A stretch of 42,165 nucleotides of DNA from JBFLXR01 sp040757065. Its GTDB lineage: Bacteria > Pseudomonadota > Gammaproteobacteria > Burkholderiales > Gallionellaceae. The DNA is taken from contig JBFLXR010000018.1 in assembly GCA_040757065.1 (NCBI GenBank), positions 1 to 42,165 on the forward strand, in the 5' to 3' direction. The position numbers and the translations under genes are program-made. The notes under the pieces were generated by a model. That model ran no database searches, was not told where the DNA came from, and saw nothing but the letters and a program-made list of their open reading frames with translations. Positions 17,615 to 25,494 of this stretch are shown piece after piece. Position 1 is the stretch's first letter; the number at the start of each line of letters is the position of its first letter.

Positions 17615-20245
17615 TTACTGTTGTTCCAGACGCGATCTGGTCTTATTGCGCATAGCACGGTAAAGCAATACCGCCAGCAGCAGGGAACCCAGCGCCACCA
17701 GCAACACCAACAGCAAAGGCATCGTTTCCAGCCAGTGTTGTATGCGCGCGGTTACGGGCAAGGAGCCGACATGGAAAGTCGGTCCGACGGTGAAACCCTC
17801 CGGCACTTCTCCGCGCAACAGCACCAAATCCCCCTGATATCCAGCCAGAGCGGACGGCTCAAACAATGGCTTAACAACTCCAGGCAGCAAATCCGAACGG
17901 TCTGCCGTGACCACAACCGCCGCACGCCCCTTGGAAAACGGCGATTCGATTTGCATCATTGTCCCCACAGCAGCCTGCGGCATACTGACCAGCATATCGC
18001 CAGCCTTGCGCGACTGCCCGTCCAGATCGCGCCCTTCCCAATGGGAGATGATGCGGTGGAACGCACCGGGTAATTGCAATTTGTGGCTGCCGTTCTCAAA
18101 AGCCAGCGGCAAGCGTGCAGACCAATTGGCAACCAGCGGTTGTTGTGCTGCCGAACCGATCACCAGCAAATCTTTATTCGTCAGTGCTGCGGTATTGGCT
18201 GCGCCGGTTAAAGTCATGCGGGTAGCCGGGTAGCCTGTCGCTTCGCCCATTTTAGCCATCAGCACCAAATAAGTTTCGATGGTCGGCATATCCAGCGTAT
18301 CCGGCAACACCACCGCCGACTCGGACAAATCCGCCATGCGCGTGAACGGGAAACCGGAATTCGCGAACATCGCCAGACTGGGTAGCGCTGCATAGTGATG
18401 GTAACCGGAAAAATCGATCGTGGAATCACCGTCCACTGCGCCGACCGAGTTATCCAGCAGGCCATCCTTACACAACCCCTGTTTGTCGTAATCGAAATAA
18501 TAGTGGAATTGCAGCAGATTGCGGCCGGTAAAGTAATAGCCGGGGACATGCAGCGATTTCGCATCGACCGACTTGGCGAATTTGGTGACGGGTCGCGTAG
18601 CCTCGCTCCCGGTCTCGCGCACTTCCTGCGCCGGGCCGGAATCGCCGATCAATCTGCGCACCCATTTTCCAAGCAGGCTCTCCTGCCCGGTTGCTTGCAA
18701 GGGAACCGCCTCGACAAAGCGGTCGTTCGCACTGATATTCAGAGTTGCCTTCCCGGCCGTCGGGCGCGGCGTATAACGATATCGCAGCTCCACCGGTACG
18801 CCGTGCTTGCTGGTAATCAGCAAATCCTGCGCCATCTGGAACGGCAAACGAATTACATCCGGGAACAGACCATTAACCTGCAATTTATCCGCTTGCACCA
18901 ATTCGGCGAATTTAACCGGTCGGTCGGTCGGAATCCAGTTGGGCGCATCGTAAGGCTTGCGTGCCGACTCCTGAAAATTGCCAACCAGCGCTGTGGAGCC
19001 GCTCAACGCTACCTTGCCAAGCGCCAATGCCTGAGCCGCGATTTTCAGTTCATCATCGTTACGCCCCAAAATCAGCAGCAACTTGGCTTGCGATACGGAC
19101 GGATGCGCCGTCATCGCAATCGTCGGGCCTTTAATTTCCGGGAGCGATAAACCGGCAATAGCATCGCGCGGGGTCGCAAAAACCACCGCTTGACCATCGG
19201 GCAGGCTACCAACCTGCGCATGGAAATGCACGCCGCGGTATCCGCTCAGCGCACCGAACCACGAAGCGATCGTGCCGGAAGCGTGCAGCGCATTCGCTCC
19301 AAGCGAATGCCCGAACACGAAGGCAATATCCGGGCGGTTTACATCGCGCTTATCGAAGTACGGCGCGGGCAGCATGGCTAAATCGTTTTGCTGCACGACC
19401 TTACTGACCGTAATCTCCAGCACGCTGTTATTGGATATTTGCGCCCACAAAGCACTATGAACCGGATCTTCGCAATCGCGGGTGTAGTGTCCGATAAACT
19501 TCAGATTGACCCGGTTGTAATCGGTAAAAGCACGCGGATCGAGCGCAGCCGTCGTGGTTACAGCACCAGCCATACTTTCTTTAGTAACCGGAATGACGCC
19601 CATCATCTGTTCGTTAAGCAGCACCTTTAAGTGCGACAACTCGGGAATCAGTGCCGGAGAAAAGGCATGGTCGATTTTGACCACCGCCGAAGTCACTACC
19701 TCATCGGCACGAATCGAGAACGGGATGCCGACCTCGCTTTCCACCCCGCGCAGCTGCATCGGGTGGTTAATGCCCAGTTGTTTAAAACTCAGACGGTAAA
19801 CTTTCTGTATGCCTTGCGGTGCGGAGTCGCGCACTACAGGCATCGTTCTGGCGTCGGCAGAATGCGGCACAGCAGCCAATGCACAAACCATTGTTGCCAG
19901 AACAACCGCTGCCTGTAGCCGCTCCTTGCGGCCAAAACGAATTGCTGAAAACATTCTGACGATTCCCTGAATTCCAAACATAAATATCTCTTTCATTCCT
20001 CTGGCCGGATGATCCTCATCCCGTTCGGCAGCCCAGTTAATCCAGGCGTCGGCACGCGACAGCGTGAGCTGCACCAGCGCACTTTCCTGCTCGATAGTCA
20101 ACGGTGCGAATTTCAGCGCAACCGCTTCGTTCCGGGTTGAAACCACCTCGGCAGGGAAAAGTGCCCCCTGCTCACCTCTGAACAAGGCAACCTCGACCGT
20201 ATTGCCCGGCGCAAGCGATGCGCCGTTCGGAATATGCAACGCCAC
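17615..20245 (-). CDS. bcsB: BcsB (with the end of the BcsA PilZ domain fused in frame)
   Basis: 876 codons open from a GTG at 20245. Residues 1 to about 110 are not BcsB. They are the rest of the BcsA PilZ domain and C-terminal amphipathic helix (LTLSRADAWINWA and following match the BcsA tail). BcsB proper begins around residue 89-98 (ATG at 19981 or 19954) with a signal-peptide/TM segment ending ALAAVPHSADA. It continues with the two carbohydrate-binding/flavodoxin-like halves of periplasmic BcsB and ends with a TM anchor (about 841-863) and a basic tail. From 19954 the length is 779 residues, normal for BcsB. No stop separates it from the BcsA frame, so the ancestral gene would be a bcsAB fusion like acsAB of Komagataeibacter. 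An AAAGAG upstream of ATG 19981 could permit independent translation. Confidence 0.85.
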   Translation of the reverse strand: MALHIPNGASLAPGNTVEVALFRGEQGALFPAEVVSTRNEAVALKFAPLTIEQESALVQLTLSRADAWINWAAERDEDHPARGMKEIFMFGIQGIVRMFSAIRFGRKERLQAAVVLATMVCALAAVPHSADARTMPVVRDSAPQGIQKVYRLSFKQLGINHPMQLRGVESEVGIPFSIRADEVVTSAVVKIDHAFSPALIPELSHLKVLLNEQMMGVIPVTKESMAGAVTTTAALDPRAFTDYNRVNLKFIGHYTRDCEDPVHSALWAQISNNSVLEITVSKVVQQNDLAMLPAPYFDKRDVNRPDIAFVFGHSLGANALHASGTIASWFGALSGYRGVHFHAQVGSLPDGQAVVFATPRDAIAGLSLPEIKGPTIAMTAHPSVSQAKLLLILGRNDDELKIAAQALALGKVALSGSTALVGNFQESARKPYDAPNWIPTDRPVKFAELVQADKLQVNGLFPDVIRLPFQMAQDLLITSKHGVPVELRYRYTPRPTAGKATLNISANDRFVEAVPLQATGQESLLGKWVRRLIGDSGPAQEVRETGSEATRPVTKFAKSVDAKSLHVPGYYFTGRNLLQFHYYFDYDKQGLCKDGLLDNSVGAVDGDSTIDFSGYHHYAALPSLAMFANSGFPFTRMADLSESAVVLPDTLDMPTIETYLVLMAKMGEATGYPATRMTLTGAANTAALTNKDLLVIGSAAQQPLVANWSARLPLAFENGSHKLQLPGAFHRIISHWEGRDLDGQSRKAGDMLVSMPQAAVGTMMQIESPFSKGRAAVVVTADRSDLLPGVVKPLFEPSALAGYQGDLVLLRGEVPEGFTVGPTFHVGSLPVTARIQHWLETMPLLLVLLVALGSLLLAVLLYRAMRNKTRSRLEQQ

Positions 20246-21525
20246 CCCCCCTCCGAACAGTCGGTCGTTTCGCCGGAAAGCAACGTGCCGTCCGACAGCC
20301 GGACAGCCGCACGTATCCGAAGCGGAATGCGATGGTTCGAACGCACTTGACGCGATTCGCGGGCAACAGCTAGCGTGGCACCGAGAATAATCAGGTTATA
20401 GACCGTCCAGGAAAGGTTCAGAATCACAGTATCGGTTTCGTAGGTATTCCACCAAAGCAAGCGTCCGATACCGATCAGCAAGCCGAAAACATTCAGCAGA
20501 AAAATGACCACGAACGGGCGCGAAATCGACCAATCGAAATATTCATGCTCGACCAGACCGCCCTTGGCGGTCACGTTAAATGCGCCGGTACGCGGCGAAA
20601 ACAATGCCGCCAGCGTTGGCCGCAAAATGTACCAAGCCAGCGTGGCCTCGTAGACCTCTGCCCAGAATGAATGCCGGTGCGCACCTTGGATGCGTGAGTT
20701 GGTCAGCGTTGCATGCGCAAGATGCGGCAAAGCATAGGCCAGAATCGTAATGGCAGCGGCGTGGATGATATGCGCGCCGAAGTACAGGTAAGACAGCGGC
20801 GCCACCAAAAACACGATGCGCGGCAAGCCGTAGAAGAAGTGCAAAATGGCGTTGCCGTAGCACAAACGTTGTCCGAACTTCAGCCCCTTTCCGAGAAAGG
20901 GATTATCCAGCCGCAGAATCTGCGCCATACCGCGCGCCCAGCGTATGCGCTGCTTAATGTGCGCCGACAAGCTTTCCGTCGCCAGCCCCGCCGCCAGCGG
21001 AATCGAAATATACGCCGTGTTGTACCCCAGACGCTGCATCATCAGCGACGTATGCGCATCCTCGGTCACCGTATCGACCGCCATCCCGCCGATGTCGGTC
21101 AGGGCTTGACGCTTGATAACCGCACACGAGCCGCAGAAGAATGCGGCATTCCAAAGATCGTTGCCGTCCTGAATCACCCCGTAGAACAACTCGCCTTCGT
21201 TCGGTACGCGCCGGAAAATACCTAAATTGCGCTCAAACGGATCGGGCGAAAGAAAGTGGTGCGGCGTCTGCACCAGCGCCAGTTTCTGATCGCGTAGGAA
21301 CCAGCCCATCGTCAACTGCAAAAAAGCGCGTGTCGGGATATGGTCGCAATCGAAAAACGCGATATAGTCGCCCGATGTTTTTGGCAGTGCCGCATTGATA
21401 TTGCCCGCCTTGGCATGCTGATTATTTTCGCGCGTCAGATGCACAACACCCGCCGCTTCGGCAAACTCGCGGAACTCCTCGCGCGCACCGTCGTCCAGGA
21501 TATAGATATTAAGCTTCTCTTTCGG
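20113..21525 (-). pseudogene. bcsA: Cellulose synthase catalytic subunit BcsA, catalytic and PilZ part (after stop, before frameshift)
   Basis: Continues BcsA in the same frame after the TGA at 21526-21528; the first ATG is at 21444. It has LDDGAREEF (UDP-binding Asp), HAKAGN, FFDCDHIPTR (DxD), TVTEDAHTS (catalytic base region) and QRIRW (glucan-binding), then several TM helices, then the PilZ c-di-GMP motif RxxxR as RSNHR. Reading stays correct to DCSEGG at about 20253, the DxSxxG half of the PilZ site. After that this frame is nonsense until a stop at 20113. Adding one G to the G7 run (20245-20251) restores DCSEGGVALHIPNG and joins the bcsB frame. The enzyme would polymerise UDP-glucose and translocate cellulose through the inner membrane. 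Confidence 0.85.
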
Positions 21526-22071
21526 TCAGTCCATCGCCTTTGCGGCGAGGACTGCGGGCTTCACGACTTTAAGCGGCTCGTTGTAAGTGGGGATAAAAAC
21601 GTCCACCGTCGGCCACTGCGACATATCTTGCGGCAGCGGCACGGGTTTACGGCGCAAGGGCCACAAGGTTTGCACATACCCCAGCAACAGCACCAGCAGC
21701 GCATAGCACTCGGCGGCAACCAGCACATAGGCGAAGAGCATGTCTACCATGCTCTCGGAGGGGAGAGTTTCGGTAAAGCGCCAGTATAAGTAACGTAACG
21801 AAGCTATCGCAGATGCGCCGATCATCATCAGCGTCACCAGTGTTCCGGCATAGCGGCGGATGTAAAGCGTAAACGCGAATACACACGCACCGAACACGGC
21901 TTGCCAACCAAGCGATAACGGTGTTGCAATCGCCAGCCCGAAGAAAAGCGCAATTACTAACGCTGCAGCGAGACGCACCGGCACTTTGTCCCAGCCCGCC
22001 CATTCGACCAGACCGGAAGTCAGCTTATTGAAGCGACCATATAAATAGCGGGGATTGATAATCGAGCGCAT
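21526..22071 (-). pseudogene. bcsA: Cellulose synthase catalytic subunit BcsA, N-terminal part ending at in-frame TGA
   Basis: 181 residues: N-terminal TM helices (hydrophobic stretches near 31-50, 55-68 and 76-92, and a further one at 113-132) and the start of the GT2 domain with VDVFIPTYNEPL. Codon 182 is TGA (21526-21528). Other BcsA proteins have Trp there (DWPKDKLNIWILDDG in E. coli); here the sequence reads D-stop-PKEKLNIYILDDG, so a single TGG to TGA change explains it. The downstream frame is unshifted. It begins 3 bp after the bcsP-like gene. It is either a true nonsense mutation, a base-calling error, or a rare readthrough codon. Confidence 0.88.
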
Positions 22072-22074
22072 CGG

Positions 22075-22392
22075 CTAGTCCTTGTGTACTGCGCTCAAAC
22101 GGCCGAACAGTGCATGCAGATCGTTGGTTTCGACAGTATCTTTTCCGCTAAGCCGAGCAAATACCGCGTTCAAATCGCCGGAAGACGGTTTGAGGTTGTT
22201 TGGTTCCGCCGGAGTTAATGCGGCAACTGGCGTAGCGACTTCCGGTAAAGTTACTGCAGCCGACGTCTTCATTGCAGGCTGCGGCTTTGCGCTGCAGGTA
22301 TCCAACTTTACCTGAGGCAACATATTGATTTCCCGATAGGGAAAAACATTTGTTCCCATCGTGCGAAGTAAAACCTGCAAATCTTCAGACAT
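22075..22392 (-). CDS. BcsP/BcsR-like small cellulose-operon protein
   Basis: 105 residues, no signal peptide or TM. The N-terminus (MSEDLQVLLRTMGTNVFPYR) resembles the short BcsR/BcsP-type proteins found ahead of bcsA. The middle is Pro/Ala/Thr-rich and probably unstructured. The C-terminus holds a pair of near-identical motifs, DLNAVFARLS (73-82) and DLHALFGRLS (91-100), 18 residues apart. It lies 13 bp after bcsD and 3 bp before bcsA. A regulatory or assembly role at the inner-membrane synthase is inferred from position; the family name is tentative. Confidence 0.6.
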   Translation of the reverse strand: MSEDLQVLLRTMGTNVFPYREINMLPQVKLDTCSAKPQPAMKTSAAVTLPEVATPVAALTPAEPNNLKPSSGDLNAVFARLSGKDTVETNDLHALFGRLSAVHKD

Positions 22393-22405
22393 TGCACGCG
22401 CCCGT

Positions 22406-22870
22406 CTATTTAGCCAGAGATAACGTGACGCTTTGCATTTCTGGCAGCGCGTCGCCGCATTGAGTCACGGAAAGATCGTCCGGTGCACCGACCGATTTAA
22501 ACCAAGCCTCATACAACCCGATCAAAATAAATGACCAGAACTCGCCCTTTTCGTCCTCCATCAACAACTCGGACGGAAACCCGGCATGTATGATCGACAA
22601 GCTCTCAGCCAGATCGGACAAACGCACCCAGCCCAGCGCATGGGAAACCAAATGGCTGTTCATGCACGCCTCCAGCGCGGACAAATTATCCTGCTGCTCC
22701 AGAGGGAGACGACGAGACAACAACTGCCCGAAGCGCTTTAGCTCGGACGTCGACCACACGCCCGCCGCATCTTTGCAGCCAAGCTCCACGGCTGCACGCA
22801 ACAACACCATGCTTTCGTTTTTTTGCTGCACCTTGCCTGCGTAGGCTAAGGCGATTTGCTCTAAGTCCAC
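22406..22870 (-). CDS. bcsD: Cellulose synthase subunit BcsD
   Basis: 154 residues resembling BcsD of Komagataeibacter, which forms a periplasmic octamer that organises glucan chains into crystalline ribbons. The conserved core is visible: a helix with LEACMNSHLVSHALGWVRLS, then IIHAGFP and a C-terminal WSFILIGLYEAWFKSVGAP. There is no signal peptide, as in known BcsD. The start is a GTG at 22870; an in-frame TGA lies just upstream, and no clear Shine-Dalgarno is seen. The ATG at 22810 is an alternative that would shorten it by 20 residues. It is the first gene of the operon. Confidence 0.8.
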   Translation of the reverse strand: MDLEQIALAYAGKVQQKNESMVLLRAAVELGCKDAAGVWSTSELKRFGQLLSRRLPLEQQDNLSALEACMNSHLVSHALGWVRLSDLAESLSIIHAGFPSELLMEDEKGEFWSFILIGLYEAWFKSVGAPDDLSVTQCGDALPEMQSVTLSLAK

Positions 22871-22883
22871 GTAAATTCACGCC

Positions 22884-22914
22884 ATTATATTAACAGGCGC
22901 TAATCTTATAACAA
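22884..22914 (-). promoter_or_regulatory. Candidate promoter of the cellulose operon
   Basis: On the minus strand TTGTTA (22914-22909) and a perfect TATAAT (22889-22884) are separated by 19 bp, slightly longer than ideal. The predicted start point falls within about 10 bases of the bcsD GTG, so the transcript would have almost no leader. This is a motif match only. Confidence 0.35.
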
Positions 22915-22930
22915 AAATTCTTACATATAA

Positions 22931-22948
22931 ATAGGGGGTTCCCCCTAT
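22931..22948. promoter_or_regulatory. Perfect palindrome upstream of the cellulose operon (operator candidate)
   Basis: ATAGGGGG-TT-CCCCCTAT: 8-bp arms with a 2-bp centre, 60 bp upstream of the bcsD start and just upstream of the candidate -35. A two-base loop is too tight for a good RNA hairpin and there is no T-run, so a dimeric DNA-binding regulator site is more likely than a terminator for ppsA. Confidence 0.5.
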
Positions 22949-23021
22949 GCCGACAGGAGGTGCAATTTATTTATGGAACACCACTAGTTTTTTAGCGATC
23001 AAACAGTACTTAATTTACAGG

Positions 23022-25391
23022 TCAAGCATCGCCGGAAAGGTAAAGCCAAGTCTCCAATACCGTATCGGGATTCAGCGAAATCGCCTCGATTCCCTGACCC
23101 ACAAGCCAGCGCGCTAAATCCGGGTGGTCGGATGGCCCCTGCCCGCAGATACCGATGTATTTCCCCTCTTTCCGGCACCCTTGAATAGCCATGGAAATCA
23201 AGGCGGTGACAGCCGGATTGCGTTCATCGAAACCGCCCGCCACGATGCCGGAGTCGCGGTCGATCCCGAGCGTCAATTGGGTAAGGTCGTTCGAGCCGAT
23301 GGAAAAACCGTCGAAATATTGCAAAAAATCGTGCGCCATCAAGGCATTCGAGGGAATTTCGCACATCATAATGACCCGCAGGCCGTTTTCGCCGCGCCGA
23401 AGGCCGTTCTTTTCCAACTCGGTAATTACGCCTTTCGCCTCCTCCAGCGTGCGCACAAACGGGATCATCACCTCGACATTGGTCAGCCCCATTTCATCGC
23501 GCACACGTCTCATCGCACGACACTCCAAGGCGAATGAAGCCGCGAATTTCGGATCGATATAACGCGAAGCCCCGCGAAAACCGATCATGGGGTTTTCCTC
23601 TGTAGGTTCGTATTGCTTGCCGCCGGCCAGACTGGAATATTCGTTCGACTTAAAGTCCGACAACCGCACGATCACGGGTTTCGGCGCGAATGCTGCGCCC
23701 AAAGTAGCAATTCCCTCGGCCAACTTATCTACATAGAAGTCGGCAGGCGTCGCATATCCCGCCGAGCGACGCTCCAGCTCTTCCTGCACTTCCTGCGGCA
23801 CATCGGGATAATCCAACGCCGCCTGCGGATGAATGCCGATCATCCGGGCGATGATAAACTCCAGACGTGCCAACCCAATTCCGTGATTCGGCAAGCGGCT
23901 TAATTCGAACGCCAATTCTGGATTCGCCACATTCATGGAGATTTTGACCGGCGGTTGCGGCAAATGTGTCAATTCAATCTTGCTTACCTCAATCTCCAGC
24001 AAACCGCGATACACTTTACCGATATCGCCCTCAGCACAAGACACAGTCACCTCCTCGCCGTGCTTCAGCATGTCGGTGGCATTGCCGCAGCCCACCACGG
24101 CAGGGATACCAAGCTCGCGCGCCACAATCGCTGCATGACAGGTACGTCCGCCCCGGTTGGTTACGATGGACGACGCGCGTTTCATTACCGGCTCCCAGTC
24201 GGGATCGGTCATATCGGCCACCAGCACATCGCCGGGCTGCACCCGGTGCATTTCAGCCGGGCCGCGCACTAGACAGACATGCCCACCGCCGATTTTTTGC
24301 CCGATGGCACGGCCGGTCATCAATACTTCGGATTGCGTTTTCAGGCGATAGCGCTGAATCGACTCGAATTTATTCCGTGCCTGCACCGTTTCTGGGCGTG
24401 CCTGCAAAATGTAGAGTTTGCCGTCCAGACCATCCTTACCCCATTCGATGTCCATCGGTCGCCCGTAATGTCGCTCGATAATCATGGCATAACGCGCCAA
24501 CTCCTCCGCTTCCGCTTCGATAATGGAAAATCGCGTACGATCGGCTGCCGGAACCGGCTCGGTATGAATGTAGCGGCCTGACTGATGCGGCGCCTCGTCG
24601 AATACCATCCTTATGGCTTTCCCCCCCAGATTGCGACGTATCACGGCGCGCTTGCCCTGAGCTAGCGAAGGCTTATAGACATAAAACTCATCGGGATTGA
24701 CCGCCCCTTGCACCACTGTCTCACCCAAACCGTAGGCCGCAGTAATAAACACCACCTGATCGAAACCCGACTCGGTATCGAGGGTGAACATCACCCCACT
24801 GGCAGCGCGGTCGCTGCGCACCATACGCTGGATGCCCGCAGACAGTGCAACATTGCGATGATCGAAGCCCTGATGCACGCGATAGGCTATGGCGCGGTCA
24901 TTGTACAGCGACGCGAACACCTCGCGCACAGCATAAAGAACATTCTCCAACCCACTGACATTCAATAGTGTTTCTTGCTGGCCGGCAAAAGAAGCTTCTT
25001 GCAAATCTTCTGCGGTGGCGGACGACCGCACCGCGTAAGACACGCTGCCTGCCCCGGCATCTAATTGCTTGTAAGCCGCACCAATTTCTTCGACCAAACG
25101 TGCAGGCAATGGCTCATCCACGATCCAGCGGCGAATTTCCAATCCCGCACGCGCCAGCGCCGTCACGTCGAAAACATCCAATCCTTCCAAACGGGCGGCA
25201 ATTTTCCGGTCCAGACCGTTTTGCGACAAAAAATCGCGATAGGCAGCCGCTGTGGTGGCAAAGCCATTCGGAACGCGTATCCCTAGCGGCACCAAATGCC
25301 CGATCATTTCACCCAGCGAGGCATTTTTACCCCCGACGACCGGCACATCCTGCATACACAGGTGATCGAACCAAATGATATAAGGAGTCAT
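23022..25391 (-). CDS. ppsA: Phosphoenolpyruvate synthase
   Basis: 789 residues from the ATG at 25389-25391 (MTPYIIWFDHL), which has GAGGAAG six bases upstream; the longer frame to 25454 is unlikely. The enzyme converts pyruvate, ATP and water to PEP, AMP and phosphate, the gluconeogenic direction. An N-terminal ATP-grasp domain (VGGKNASLGEM; YAVRSSATAEDLQEASFAGQ) is followed by the swivelling phosphohistidine domain (GGRTCHAAIVARELGIP, His419) and the C-terminal PEP-binding barrel (SIGSNDLTQLTLG; CGQGPSDHP). It lies directly upstream of the cellulose operon on the same strand, separated by about 150 bp; whether they are co-transcribed is not clear. Confidence 0.96.
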   Translation of the reverse strand: MTPYIIWFDHLCMQDVPVVGGKNASLGEMIGHLVPLGIRVPNGFATTAAAYRDFLSQNGLDRKIAARLEGLDVFDVTALARAGLEIRRWIVDEPLPARLVEEIGAAYKQLDAGAGSVSYAVRSSATAEDLQEASFAGQQETLLNVSGLENVLYAVREVFASLYNDRAIAYRVHQGFDHRNVALSAGIQRMVRSDRAASGVMFTLDTESGFDQVVFITAAYGLGETVVQGAVNPDEFYVYKPSLAQGKRAVIRRNLGGKAIRMVFDEAPHQSGRYIHTEPVPAADRTRFSIIEAEAEELARYAMIIERHYGRPMDIEWGKDGLDGKLYILQARPETVQARNKFESIQRYRLKTQSEVLMTGRAIGQKIGGGHVCLVRGPAEMHRVQPGDVLVADMTDPDWEPVMKRASSIVTNRGGRTCHAAIVARELGIPAVVGCGNATDMLKHGEEVTVSCAEGDIGKVYRGLLEIEVSKIELTHLPQPPVKISMNVANPELAFELSRLPNHGIGLARLEFIIARMIGIHPQAALDYPDVPQEVQEELERRSAGYATPADFYVDKLAEGIATLGAAFAPKPVIVRLSDFKSNEYSSLAGGKQYEPTEENPMIGFRGASRYIDPKFAASFALECRAMRRVRDEMGLTNVEVMIPFVRTLEEAKGVITELEKNGLRRGENGLRVIMMCEIPSNALMAHDFLQYFDGFSIGSNDLTQLTLGIDRDSGIVAGGFDERNPAVTALISMAIQGCRKEGKYIGICGQGPSDHPDLARWLVGQGIEAISLNPDTVLETWLYLSGDA

Positions 25392-25468
25392 GGCGTCTTC
25401 CTCGGTGTGTGAATGTACTTGTATGATAGGACAAACGCCCATGCTCGGGAACAATGCCGACAGGGATT

Positions 25469-25487
25469 GCGACGCAGTCTGCGTCGC
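25469..25487 (-). terminator. Hairpin after the sensor kinase gene, before ppsA
   Basis: Inverted arms GCGACGCA (25469-25476) and TGCGTCGC (25480-25487) with a 3-nt loop, starting 7 bp after the kinase stop codon. No U-run follows on the transcribed strand, so it may end or stabilise the two-component mRNA rather than being a strong intrinsic terminator. Confidence 0.4.
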
Positions 25488-25494
25488 GGAAGGA

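Noticed and set aside
22971..22990. Small plus-strand gene after AGGAGGTG between bcsD and ppsA
   Set aside because: Despite the good ribosome-site-like sequence, the frame from the following ATG ends after four codons.
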